Source: an uncultured Psychrobacter sp.
Lineage (GTDB): Bacteria > Pseudomonadota > Gammaproteobacteria > Pseudomonadales > Moraxellaceae
Assembly: GCA_947501045.1 (NCBI GenBank)
Contig: CANMUI010000002.1
Coordinates: forward strand, 186,001 to 250,000
Reading direction: 5' to 3'
Length of the DNA stretch: 64,000 bases
The notes under the pieces: generated by a model
What the model was told of the DNA's origin: nothing
The model's input: the letters and a program-made list of their open reading frames with translations, nothing else
The model's database searches: none
Part shown: positions 43,331 through 52,650 of the stretch, in pieces
How the letters are laid out: every line of letters starts with the position of its first letter
How positions within the stretch are numbered: position 1 is the first letter of the stretch
Translations under genes and position numbers: made by a program

Positions 43331-45362
43331 AATATTGCTCCATCAAAAGCTCAATTAGTTTAAATACCGTTTTCTTAATCTCGTTCAGGCTTTCATGCTG
43401 ACCTAATATAGGCCCAGCATGACCTCTCGTCTTATCTAGTCTATCCACCGCTTTAATAAAGTCTTTAGCAGGCCAAAACTCTTTTCGCTGTTGCTCAGTA
43501 ATTTGCGCCCAAAAAGCAATGAAGTTCGCTCCAAGGCTCTCATTTCCGCCATTAAGTACCTGCTGAACCTTATGTGCATTACTCTTGGTAATTTGTTTTG
43601 CGCCCAAGTTTGCTAACTGCCACTTCACATACTCAATGTCTTTTACCTCATGTGCATCAAGTATCTGACAGGCTTGATAAAGCGCATGTTGCAATGCACT
43701 AGCAAGCGAATTGGTTCTGTCTCTAGCATCTTCTAAATTGGTAAATAGCAAAGCATCAAACAACCCCTGATAAACACTATCGTTCATTCGATCTAACATC
43801 AGTCCAAATTCTTTATCTAACTCATGGCTAACTTTACTGCGATTATCATCTTTATACCAGTTGGGAACACTTTTCTCTGGTATCCTATTTTCATTATGCT
43901 CTAACCAAACAGACAAAATTTCACGTACTCGCGCTACCAACTGATGCATGAACTCAACTTGCTTAGAGCCTATCTCATTGCGAATACTGTTAGCATCGCC
44001 ATGAGCAATTGGGTTTCGCCAACGACGCAATTTAGCAATATCACTTAGCAGTTCAGGGTACTTGATAGCTAATTTAGCCATGGGCTGCTGAACATCATTG
44101 CGTGCGGCAAGTAAATGACAAAATAACAATGGCGACATGACAGGTTGCTCTGCCTTAAGATAAACAATACTACCCTTATTTACTTTAAGTAGGTTGTTAA
44201 CAAGCTTGCTACCTTCAACTTCAAATCCTAATTGTGTTGCTACTTTTAATGCCAAGTCAGCATTACGCTGCTGATCAGTGGCGAGCTCATCAATACAATT
44301 ATTAAGCTTAGAAAATGCATAGCACTCAGCCAACATCCGCTCAATTTCGTGATAACTGTTACTCACAAAGGATGAAAGGTTATTCTCATATTCAGATTGC
44401 TCAATAGCATTTTCTACTTTTCTCTCTGTCAATTTTTTATAAAGGTTATTCAGCGCTCTTGATTCCTGCATACCTTGAAGCTGATTCGTTCTTCGACTTT
44501 TTCGATATAAGCTTTCATATGCTGCTTTTATTGATGAATTGCCATCACGGTTTCTGCGATTATTAAACCCTCTAGTGAATCGCTCTTGGGTGGTTGAGTG
44601 AAAACCATCACTTACATAAAATGCTTTTTCACCAGCTACTGTGAACGCATAACAATGCAGATAAACCAGTTCAGCATCTGGATTAACTGAAATAGTTCCA
44701 CTATTAATTATAAAACTGTCGTTACTATTACCTGAATAGGTTTTGAGCCTTTTACGTTGTTGACGAGAACGCTTAATAATATCGATCACATCACGTTCAT
44801 CTGGTTCTTTTTTAGAATTTCTTTCACTCAATAGTGGTAATGCTTTTATTTGTTTAGCATTACCGACACTGCCTTGAAAAAACTCAACAAATCCATCAAG
44901 TGTTTGTTGAGCATTAATGGGCTTTAGCTCACCACGGCTAATGACTGGTAACCAGCAATCATTGATTAAATCAAAGTACACGGTGGCGCCAATTACCTGC
45001 GTTTGGGTGCTATTAATTTTATCAAGCACTTGCTGACCTTCATGGGTTAATCTAAGCCTGTCAGTAATTAAATCTAGTTGCTGTAACTTAAGAATTAAGA
45101 ACTCTGCAAGGCTGGAATGCTGGCCTTCTTCATCTATAAGTCCCATCTGCTGGCTTAATTGCTCAAGATTACCTCCTCCCTCACCTAATAAGCGCAACAA
45201 TGTGCTCTCAAAAAGATTTAAGTCTTGATCTGCTTTAGCCTGTAAAGAGATCGCAAAGCGTAAACACGGCCATAAAACATCTTGAGTTGCTTTAGGGTGA
45301 TATCGCGTAATAGAGTGCTGTTGATGCAGTACTTTAAATACTTTAGATTGATGTAGACTCAT
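43323..45362 (-). CDS. Unknown protein with HEPN-like RNxxxH motif
   Basis: A 679-residue, mostly helical protein of no family I can name. The N-terminal 110 residues look like winged-helix units (LEQLSQQMGLIDEEG and LDLITDRLRLTHEG). Near residue 449 it has RRWRNPIAHGD inside a long helix, an R-N-x3-H pattern like the catalytic motif of HEPN RNases. It is framed by acidic helices as in that fold. The start overlaps the SF1 helicase stop by four bases and the stop overlaps the AAA gene by eight, so it belongs to the core of the complex. HEPN activity would fit with CARF sensors in the same operon, but one motif is not proof. Confidence 0.7.
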   Translation of the reverse strand: MSLHQSKVFKVLHQQHSITRYHPKATQDVLWPCLRFAISLQAKADQDLNLFESTLLRLLGEGGGNLEQLSQQMGLIDEEGQHSSLAEFLILKLQQLDLITDRLRLTHEGQQVLDKINSTQTQVIGATVYFDLINDCWLPVISRGELKPINAQQTLDGFVEFFQGSVGNAKQIKALPLLSERNSKKEPDERDVIDIIKRSRQQRKRLKTYSGNSNDSFIINSGTISVNPDAELVYLHCYAFTVAGEKAFYVSDGFHSTTQERFTRGFNNRRNRDGNSSIKAAYESLYRKSRRTNQLQGMQESRALNNLYKKLTERKVENAIEQSEYENNLSSFVSNSYHEIERMLAECYAFSKLNNCIDELATDQQRNADLALKVATQLGFEVEGSKLVNNLLKVNKGSIVYLKAEQPVMSPLLFCHLLAARNDVQQPMAKLAIKYPELLSDIAKLRRWRNPIAHGDANSIRNEIGSKQVEFMHQLVARVREILSVWLEHNENRIPEKSVPNWYKDDNRSKVSHELDKEFGLMLDRMNDSVYQGLFDALLFTNLEDARDRTNSLASALQHALYQACQILDAHEVKDIEYVKWQLANLGAKQITKSNAHKVQQVLNGGNESLGANFIAFWAQITEQQRKEFWPAKDFIKAVDRLDKTRGHAGPILGQHESLNEIKKTVFKLIELLMEQYCG

Positions 45363-48300
45363 GTCAGTAATACCCCCTGAGAACTCTCCTTACACAGCTT
45401 ATAAAACGCTTGTAATTCAGGCACCGCTTGTTCAGCTATAGGCGCTTGAATCAATTGACTGTCGCCAACCACGACTAATACCTTTTTTTGACGCGTCACA
45501 GATACACATAGGCGATTCTTGGACATTAGATGACCAAATACGTGCTGCTGTTCCTTAGCTAAAAAATTACGCTCTTGGAAAAATCTTGAACTTTGTGGTT
45601 GAGAACGCACCATCGACAAGAACACCACATCGAATTCCATACCTTGAAATGAATCAACGGTACCAATACGAATGCGCTCCTCTATAGGCTTCTCTTTACT
45701 GTCAAAGAGCATTTGATACTCTCTTGCAACAACATAGTTTCCTTGCTCATCTTGTTCAGTAATATAGTGTTTAGCAAGTGCTCTCATAACCTCGTTAACC
45801 TGTGCTTTATAAAAAGAAATTACACCAAAACTGAGGTTCGCGCCTTGTTCACTATCTATCCATTGCTTCAGCTGCTTCGCGATTAGCTCCGCTTCTACTT
45901 TTCTAAATCGACTTTTCGTGGTATCACGGTCTTCATTTCCAAGCATTGAAGGGACATCCATCCACACAGCTGCTTTATCTTCAATTCCTTCAAGCTTTTG
46001 CGAGAAATAACTTGCCGGCAAAGGCGATTTATACCCTTCTCCATAAGGTGCATAAAATTGATCACTGGCAAACTGTCCTAATAAAGGATGGCTACGATAT
46101 TGTGCATCTAACGTGATAGTTCTAGGCTTGCCATCTTGTTGCTCCAACTGTTTGGCACGATTAAACAAATATTGGAACATGCTTTCTTTAATATGTTGAT
46201 CAAACTGATCTCTCCCACCTTGCCATTCTACATCTTCAAAGTCCTGTTCCATTTGCTTTAACAAGGAATCATCAACAATATGCGGCAGTTGGCGATGATC
46301 ACCAACTAAGATGATACGGTCTTTTGCTTGTACCATAGGAATCATTAGATCTCGCGGGCTAGCTCGAGCAGCTTCATCAACAATCACGGTGCCATACTGC
46401 AAATAGCCTTTACCATCACCACTTTTTGATTTGAAACGGCGAATTATTTTACCTTCAGATTGCCCTGTTGTAGCGCCATATACTAAATTGTATTCTGCCA
46501 ATGCCTCTTGCACTAAGTGCGAATTACCTTCTAGATCACCAAGATACTCAATTAGTGCTCTATCTTTGGTAGCATGGCGACTACTGTCCTGCAATAAAGT
46601 GAGTGATTTTTGTATTGCTAGCTTAACATCCTCTCTCACTAAGGTTCGTTTGAGCTGAGGACGTGGTGTGAACTGCTTTAATAGTTGCTGTTTTACTTGT
46701 TTTAACTGTGCTAAGAAGTTCAACTCCTTTCCTGATCGCCAAGTCATCGCTTGTTGTAATGTCTTTGAGTACACATCTTCGATAAATATATCTTGCACTT
46801 CAAGCCAAGCCATCAACGCTGCCGCTCTATTAACACCATCATCCATAAATGCTGATTTTGATAGGCGTAATGAGCGCAAAAGAATTATGCCTTCGTGCTC
46901 ACCCAATTGCTGGTTCGCTAAATCACTACTCAAAGCTTTTAGCAAAACTATTATCTCATCGCTACTAGGTACACCTATTAACAGCGCTTTCGCCTTGTTA
47001 ACTAGACGCAAGGCACTGCTATCGCTTGGTGTTGTTGCGTACGCTATGGCATCACGTTCGAGCTGTGAATAAGCAAAACTTTCTTTTAAGTCTGGTGCAT
47101 GCTGGTAAACTTTTTTTACCGTTTTCTGACGCCATTCGTCTAATTTGATATCAGTCGAGCTGCTTTGATCTTCTTCACCTGAGCGCCGTCCAAACTTTAT
47201 CGCTGGTAGATCGTTAACAGATAAACGGTCTATCAAATTTTGTACCGCATCATGTTGATAACCAGAAACCAAAATATCACCCTGCACTGATTTATTCTTA
47301 TCCTGCTCCTGATTAAGACGTTCAATAATAGCGGTGATTACGGTCGTTTTCCCTGTTCCTGGAGGTCCTTGAATGATAGTGATATCAGGAGTATTTAATG
47401 CAATCTTAATCGCTTTTTTTTGAATATCAGTTGGTGGGTTTTCAGGGAATATTTTTGCTTCAACAAAGTTTGATAATGGCTTTATATCGGGACGCTGAGT
47501 ACGCCTACTAGGTAATACAGCACTCTCCTCTATCAGCAACCCAAGATGAGGCATCGCACTTTTACCTTCAACAATCGCATTGCGAGCAGCCATTCGTCGC
47601 TCAATTTGTACTTGATCACCCATGATAGACTGTACAATTACCATATTATCCGAAGGTATGTCAGCTCCCTCAACTAAAATCCGATGCTGCTCGACCTTTA
47701 TCACTTTTAAAATCTTAGCAGGCTCATTATCTACTGGTGCTGATTTTTCTTGGCGGTTAGAATTCCCTTTCTCTGAGCTGGGCTGTTGCTCCCAACTTGA
47801 AAGACCGCTATCAAAGCCCTTTTTTGTCTTATAGTCCTCTAGCATCTGCGCACTAAATGCCTTCCAATCCATCTTAGTATCTTCAAGATAGGGAATGGGC
47901 GTTTCAGGGCTAACCATTAATAAAGAATCTTGTGTTGTTAATAACTCGCGTAAATCTTTTTCAACATAGATGGACAGTTGACTACCAGACTCGCCGTAAA
48001 CCCCGCAATGTTCAGGAGCTACCTCAATACGACCGATTGCTCTGGCACGCTTGAGCAGTTGCTCACCTTCTGATCGACCATAATGATCCCATGCAGATAG
48101 ATATCCTTCTTGATCTTTGATGATATTTTTCAGCTGCTGAGAAGCTAAGGAAGCTATCTTTTGTTGCTGTTCGCTAAAGCTTAGCTGTAATTTAACTAAA
48201 CGAAGTGTACGAGTGGGAGCGGTGTGGGAACGCATAACCAGTCTGCGCACTCCCAAATAATCGAAATCCACTGCAGAATATTGCTGTACGGCTAACTGTA

Positions 48301-48907
48301 AGTTATTGCCCAATAAAACCATGCCGTTTATAATCTGTTGCTGCGTAGGTTTTTCTTCATCACCTGAAGTAGTATCAGCTTCATTCTGCTCTATGCGTTT
48401 AAGCTGATCTAGTGCTCCTTCTCCCAAAACAGCAATTGCATACTGCTGATCTAGGTCATCAGACAGACGCAAAGTACAACTATTCTCAAGTGCCACTTTA
48501 ATAGTATCGAAGGTCTCACCTAGATCTGTAACCTGTGCTTGTTCCAATGTTCTCTGATCCAAAGCAATATCAATGGGACCCAGCTCAATTTCAGGACCAT
48601 TAAAAGAAGCAAGTGCCAATTCAAGCTGCACACTATCTTGTGGCCAACTCCTTTGCTGATGCACACGAGTTATTTCAATAAGGTTTGCATTAGCACGATC
48701 AAACCCAAGTGCTATCTCATTAAATATTGCAGGCTCACGTAAAGTAATAGTAAATAGCTTGCCATTAATGATTAGCTGTAACTTTCCCGTCCGTGAACTC
48801 AAACGTAGCTGACCTAAGTCACCCTGTTTAAAACTCAGTCCTTTACTATCGAATGGCTCTATCCAGAAAGTATGACTTATTTCAATATTCAGTTGTTTAA
48901 ATCGCAT
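45359..48907 (-). CDS. Upf1-like SF1 helicase
   Basis: An 1182-residue superfamily 1 helicase of the Upf1/Dna2-like (AAA_11/AAA_12) type. Walker A IIQGPPGTGKTTV is near residue 511, Walker B VIVDEAARASP near 840, motif III VGDHRQLPHI follows, motif V IGTVDSFQGMEFD is near 1078 and motif VI VSVTRQKKVL near 1135. The N-terminal 480 residues are beta-rich and unrecognised. A long helical insertion separates motifs I and II, as in Upf1-like proteins. It overlaps the kinase gene by 11 bases. Such helicases translocate 5' to 3' on DNA or RNA; large SF1 helicases of this type are known companions of TerY-P triads. Confidence 0.88.
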   Translation of the reverse strand: MRFKQLNIEISHTFWIEPFDSKGLSFKQGDLGQLRLSSRTGKLQLIINGKLFTITLREPAIFNEIALGFDRANANLIEITRVHQQRSWPQDSVQLELALASFNGPEIELGPIDIALDQRTLEQAQVTDLGETFDTIKVALENSCTLRLSDDLDQQYAIAVLGEGALDQLKRIEQNEADTTSGDEEKPTQQQIINGMVLLGNNLQLAVQQYSAVDFDYLGVRRLVMRSHTAPTRTLRLVKLQLSFSEQQQKIASLASQQLKNIIKDQEGYLSAWDHYGRSEGEQLLKRARAIGRIEVAPEHCGVYGESGSQLSIYVEKDLRELLTTQDSLLMVSPETPIPYLEDTKMDWKAFSAQMLEDYKTKKGFDSGLSSWEQQPSSEKGNSNRQEKSAPVDNEPAKILKVIKVEQHRILVEGADIPSDNMVIVQSIMGDQVQIERRMAARNAIVEGKSAMPHLGLLIEESAVLPSRRTQRPDIKPLSNFVEAKIFPENPPTDIQKKAIKIALNTPDITIIQGPPGTGKTTVITAIIERLNQEQDKNKSVQGDILVSGYQHDAVQNLIDRLSVNDLPAIKFGRRSGEEDQSSSTDIKLDEWRQKTVKKVYQHAPDLKESFAYSQLERDAIAYATTPSDSSALRLVNKAKALLIGVPSSDEIIVLLKALSSDLANQQLGEHEGIILLRSLRLSKSAFMDDGVNRAAALMAWLEVQDIFIEDVYSKTLQQAMTWRSGKELNFLAQLKQVKQQLLKQFTPRPQLKRTLVREDVKLAIQKSLTLLQDSSRHATKDRALIEYLGDLEGNSHLVQEALAEYNLVYGATTGQSEGKIIRRFKSKSGDGKGYLQYGTVIVDEAARASPRDLMIPMVQAKDRIILVGDHRQLPHIVDDSLLKQMEQDFEDVEWQGGRDQFDQHIKESMFQYLFNRAKQLEQQDGKPRTITLDAQYRSHPLLGQFASDQFYAPYGEGYKSPLPASYFSQKLEGIEDKAAVWMDVPSMLGNEDRDTTKSRFRKVEAELIAKQLKQWIDSEQGANLSFGVISFYKAQVNEVMRALAKHYITEQDEQGNYVVAREYQMLFDSKEKPIEERIRIGTVDSFQGMEFDVVFLSMVRSQPQSSRFFQERNFLAKEQQHVFGHLMSKNRLCVSVTRQKKVLVVVGDSQLIQAPIAEQAVPELQAFYKLCKESSQGVLLT

Positions 48908-50390
48908 TATTCTTATGAACCTTAATTTCGATAATCATGGAGTAAGGAGCATGTAGGTATAGCTGCACACCTTCCTCAAGCTGTTGTCTTTCAAGCAACC
49001 ACTGACTAATTAAGGGGCGAAAGCGCCCATTATTATCCGTCACATCTACTCGTATATCTTCTGCTGATACATAGATAAACCAATCTTGCTCAACCTGATT
49101 AATTTCAAGCATTGGAGCATTATGCTTATCAATATCAAAACAGCCTGATAATCTCCTTGGTATTCGTAGGTCTTGACCACTTACAAAAGGAGTAGCCCAA
49201 GTCCACGCTCGCTCACCTAGACCCTCAGGAGTGTGAAAATAACTATTAGCTACCAAAAGCTCTTGATGTTGATATTTACAATAGGGACAAGACTGCTCAG
49301 GAGTCGAATACTGGTAATAAAAGCTCATACCGCAAACGCATTGTATAGAGCTATCAGCTGCACTAGCTAACAGTCGCGGCAATGAGTGAAGGCTAGGTCG
49401 TCGCCAGGGTTCAATACGCCCTTCACCAAACATGCTCTGAAAAAATTCAAGCAATAGTGGCGTCAGCACTAATTCATGTGGTAACCCATGAGTCTGGATG
49501 TTACTATTATCTTCAGCATCAAATATAAACGGCAATTCACCTTGCTCTGCCTGAACCTCTAAACTTGCATCTTCATTTTCAGAATAATCTGCTGCCCAAT
49601 CTTCGTCTTTATCCTGAGCATCAATAAAGCGCTGCCCATCAAAAGCACCTGACATAGTTAATATTTTAAATGCCAAGAGCGCCAACGAATAAGCATCACT
49701 GATAACCCTAGCACCGTCTATTCCTTTAACGACTTCTGGTGCACCATATTGTGGTGTTATGACACCTGACTTAGCATTTACCGTCTCAAAGCGCAGATTG
49801 TCGGCATCAATCATCCACACTTCACTGTGTTCTGGTGCCATTGAGCAGTAAATATTATCTGGAGACACATCCATAAATATCACCCCGACACTGTGCAGCC
49901 TTACTAACTCAATAGTAGCCTGAGCCAGTAACTCCAACCTCCGTTTGGTTCCACCCGATTTAGCATACATGGCCAGCGAGTAAGCGGCCTCCAAAGGAAC
50001 GTCATCACTAAGCCAAATAGGGCGAGTAAATTTTTTGGCAAGCTGTTTGTTCAAAACCTGTGGTAGCCACTCGCCTATCGGCTGCATATCTTGCATCATC
50101 TGCATCACATAGCCAGCCTGCTCTTCGAGCAGATAAAGAGGTCTAGTAATGTGCATTTCATTATTTAGCGGTAACAAATATAAGCGCTCAAGCTGGTCTT
50201 GAAACTGTTTCACCTCTACTTTATCTGTAATTTCTTTATGGTTTTTAAGCGGTATCTTAACCAATAGCTCAGGATCCGAAGTTCGATATACGATTCCTTG
50301 CCCGCCTTTCCCTAACTCTTTAGTGAGCATATGCCGTTGGGATAACTGATCTTTAACCCATCTTGGTTTAGAGTTTTCTTGTTGTGTCAT
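48897..50390 (-). CDS. TerY-P triad protein kinase with C-terminal zinc ribbon
   Basis: About 497 residues. The kinase domain has a glycine loop GKGGQGIVYR near residue 25, an IPLK lysine, a catalytic loop FMDVSPDNIYC near 170 (the HRD histidine-arginine replaced), and a metal-binding VWMIDADNL near 192 (DAD in place of DFG). After it comes a zinc ribbon, CVCG and CPYC near 350-370, then a small beta domain, FHA-like in size but not proven. I moved the start to ATG 50390 because GGAAG lies just upstream and the family begins shortly before the glycine loop. With the PP2C and vWA genes upstream this is the TerY-phosphorylation triad described in Ter-related conflict systems. Confidence 0.85.
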   Translation of the reverse strand: MTQQENSKPRWVKDQLSQRHMLTKELGKGGQGIVYRTSDPELLVKIPLKNHKEITDKVEVKQFQDQLERLYLLPLNNEMHITRPLYLLEEQAGYVMQMMQDMQPIGEWLPQVLNKQLAKKFTRPIWLSDDVPLEAAYSLAMYAKSGGTKRRLELLAQATIELVRLHSVGVIFMDVSPDNIYCSMAPEHSEVWMIDADNLRFETVNAKSGVITPQYGAPEVVKGIDGARVISDAYSLALLAFKILTMSGAFDGQRFIDAQDKDEDWAADYSENEDASLEVQAEQGELPFIFDAEDNSNIQTHGLPHELVLTPLLLEFFQSMFGEGRIEPWRRPSLHSLPRLLASAADSSIQCVCGMSFYYQYSTPEQSCPYCKYQHQELLVANSYFHTPEGLGERAWTWATPFVSGQDLRIPRRLSGCFDIDKHNAPMLEINQVEQDWFIYVSAEDIRVDVTDNNGRFRPLISQWLLERQQLEEGVQLYLHAPYSMIIEIKVHKNNAI

Positions 50391-50445
50391 ATCAAGCTTC
50401 CTATGCTGCACATGATATTTAGAGTAAACCAGAAGGTGAACTTTG

Positions 50446-51189
50446 CTATGGATATTGGCGGAATAGAGCAACGATAGTTTTATCATCGCTATGACCAGCA
50501 ACTGGCCAATGGCTAATCCAGTGCCGTACGTCAGACATAACTTGCTCGTCTGTTAATCTTTGATACTGCCTCAATAGCTCAAGGTAAAAGTTACTTTTAT
50601 GCTCTAATGCTAGATCATCAGCAATACCGTCTGTTACTAAGAAACAAGCATCAAGCTGCGCAGTTGGCTGCAAAAAAAATTGCCACTGGCTGGCTTGTAA
50701 GTCTTGACCTAAAGAATACGTTTGGTTTGCAAATAGGTCATTATCTTTCTTCGCTAAAAAGTGAGCCTTTTGCTCATTACCATCCTGATTTGAAGTAACA
50801 ATACAACAATCACCATCCCCAAGCTGGGCGATAAAAGTCTGTTCTTGCCACACAATAGCAAAGAGTGCTGTGCAACGACATTGCTCAATATCTGCCCCCT
50901 TAAGTTCTTCTAACCAAAAGTTGTAAAACAATCTAATGAATAATAAAGGCTCTATTACTGATTCGTTTAAATAGCACTGAGCTGACCTTTTTACAGCCCG
51001 AGTTACAGCTTGAGCTCCCAAGTGTGATAGAGACTTGCTTCCTAAGCCGTCAGACAAAGCAATTAATATTGGATCATTTTCAAGTTCTAAGTAGTAGGCA
51101 TCCTGATTAGGTAAACCAAGACGCTGATGAAGAGGACCTATTTCACTGTCGCCAAAGCCTCGCCATATTAGCGTGTTACCACTCATCAT
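50446..51189 (-). CDS. PP2C-type protein phosphatase of the TerY-P triad
   Basis: About 247 residues with the PP2C metal-binding aspartates in order: NQDAYYL near residue 30, ALSDGLGSKS near 45, AQLGDGDCCIV near 120, LVTDGIADDL near 185 and SDDKTIVALF at the end. It should remove phosphates put on by the adjacent kinase. I chose the start at 51189 because the double ATG there matches the vWA overlap. The start overlaps the vWA stop by about 14 bases, indicating coupling. No membrane segment or sensor domain is fused, so any input signal should come from the partner vWA or CARF proteins. Confidence 0.85.
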   Translation of the reverse strand: MMSGNTLIWRGFGDSEIGPLHQRLGLPNQDAYYLELENDPILIALSDGLGSKSLSHLGAQAVTRAVKRSAQCYLNESVIEPLLFIRLFYNFWLEELKGADIEQCRCTALFAIVWQEQTFIAQLGDGDCCIVTSNQDGNEQKAHFLAKKDNDLFANQTYSLGQDLQASQWQFFLQPTAQLDACFLVTDGIADDLALEHKSNFYLELLRQYQRLTDEQVMSDVRHWISHWPVAGHSDDKTIVALFRQYP

Positions 51190-51715
51190 CACTCTCTGAT
51201 TCGTTTTCAATAATAGTTTTAGTTAAATCAAATCGGCTTGATGGAGCAACCTCAATAGCTTTTGGTCGGTAGATCATATGTAAAGCACTGTCTAACTCCT
51301 CAGCACGAAAGCTATGATTCGATAGTGTATTTAGCTGCACTAAATCAGCATCACCGCCAACACCAACTAAATATAAATTATCAAGTTCGCTAAGCTGGTG
51401 CCGTTGCTGTACGTTTAGTTTAAAGTAGCCATCTGTTATCACTAAAAGCGTTACCTCAGGATTTGCTTCACCCCAATCGCAAAGCCTAGCAATATTACTG
51501 CCACCTTTAGTGACTGGCAGCTCTACATCTGCTTCAGTTAACCAGTCAATTTCTGCAATATTCTCTCGCCAACTGAAGTAATGTGTGTTCTTACTATCTT
51601 GTGCAGTAAATTGACGGATATAACGCAGCTGGTTAACTAACAACATTGGTTTGCCATACTCAGTCATACTTCCAGAGCAGTCGATTATGCAGTGCAACTT
51701 ATGAGAAAGGATCAT
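51176..51715 (-). CDS. Second vWA-domain protein, 179 aa
   Basis: A compact von Willebrand A domain. The metal-ion-dependent adhesion site is intact: CIIDCSGSM (DxSxS) near residue 12, the threonine in VTKGGSNIAR near 70, and the aspartate in LVITDGYF near 97. It starts inside the end of the TerY-like gene; the ATG at 51715 has GAGGA at proper spacing. Having two consecutive vWA genes in one triad locus is a variation on the usual single TerY. It could bind the phosphorylated partner or act as a scaffold for the complex. Confidence 0.82.
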   Translation of the reverse strand: MILSHKLHCIIDCSGSMTEYGKPMLLVNQLRYIRQFTAQDSKNTHYFSWRENIAEIDWLTEADVELPVTKGGSNIARLCDWGEANPEVTLLVITDGYFKLNVQQRHQLSELDNLYLVGVGGDADLVQLNTLSNHSFRAEELDSALHMIYRPKAIEVAPSSRFDLTKTIIENESESDDEW

Positions 51716-52409
51716 CATTATCCTCAAAATCTTCTGGCTGCTGGTCTTGTTCTTGCTTGACTAGTTCTTCTACTTCTTCTGGTTTAGGGACAATATTGGC
51801 ATTTTGGCTATTAATACGAGTAGTCACTGACATGGTCACAAACTTGAAAAATTCTTGAATTTGCGAGGCATCTTGAGCTGTAATCACCTTATTCTCTGTA
51901 CCTGAGATAAACTCATTTAGCACAGTATTAGAGGCGTCACTTCCGATTGCCATTGCCATACGATCACACTTTTGTGAACGGCCTTCGTTAACTAAGGCAC
52001 GTAAGGGCTGCTCCCAAGTATCATTCGGCTCACCGTCTGACACCAAAACGATAGTTGGACGATAAGCACGCGACGGAGTTGTTTCTTTATCTTCAATCAT
52101 GCCTTTTGCCATTGAGAAAGCGGTTCCCATAGGAGTTGCACCGCTGACTTGTAGATCTTGCCACTCGATATCTTTAGCAGAAGTATATGGCGTATGAAGA
52201 AGGACCTCTGCACCAAAAGTGATAATTGAAACTAAAATCTCAATTTCATTTTTTTCAGCGGCGGCGAAGTCGGATACCATTTCCTTTACTGCTACATTAA
52301 GCTGGTTAATTTTGTCACCACTCATACTGGTACTGACATCAAGTAACAACACTACTGGCAAAGGTTTTGCTTTAGCTACGGTAAAGTTAGCAGGATTAAA
52401 TCCAGTCAT
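51699..52409 (-). CDS. TerY-like vWA protein
   Basis: A 236-residue vWA protein of the TerY type. The MIDAS residues are in VVLLLDVSTSMSGDKI near residue 25, GATPMGTAF near 90 and LVSDGEPNDTW near 115. The C-terminus is acidic and glutamine/glutamate-rich and looks disordered. A strong ribosome-binding site (GAGGAG) is eight bases before the ATG. The 241-base gap before this gene is the largest in the operon, so a second promoter for the TerY-P genes may lie there. In TerY-P systems the vWA protein is thought to be the phosphorylated scaffold. Confidence 0.87.
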   Translation of the reverse strand: MTGFNPANFTVAKAKPLPVVLLLDVSTSMSGDKINQLNVAVKEMVSDFAAAEKNEIEILVSIITFGAEVLLHTPYTSAKDIEWQDLQVSGATPMGTAFSMAKGMIEDKETTPSRAYRPTIVLVSDGEPNDTWEQPLRALVNEGRSQKCDRMAMAIGSDASNTVLNEFISGTENKVITAQDASQIQEFFKFVTMSVTTRINSQNANIVPKPEEVEELVKQEQDQQPEDFEDNDDPFS

Positions 52410-52650
52410 AATATTCTCCTCAGGTTTTATAGACTATAAAATTTGTGCATAGTTTTAGTATATGCAGTAGCACGATTGCATTATCACTTTAATGTATTGA
52501 AGTGAAAAGCACTAAATACTGTTAAAACACTTATTTGCTACTTTTGTGTGAAACCACCATATCACCTTTAAATAAAGATAATGAGATTACAAGCTTGCTA
52601 ACGATAGGAATTAACACGCGCATCTGACAGTCAACATTTAATCCGCTTTG
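52410..52650. other. Gap between CARF gene and TerY-like gene
   Basis: AT-rich, with no gene. On the minus strand a TATACT preceded by TGCA (extended -10-like) lies near 52457-52466, but I find no matching -35. A separate start of transcription for the TerY-P part is possible. Confidence 0.3.
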
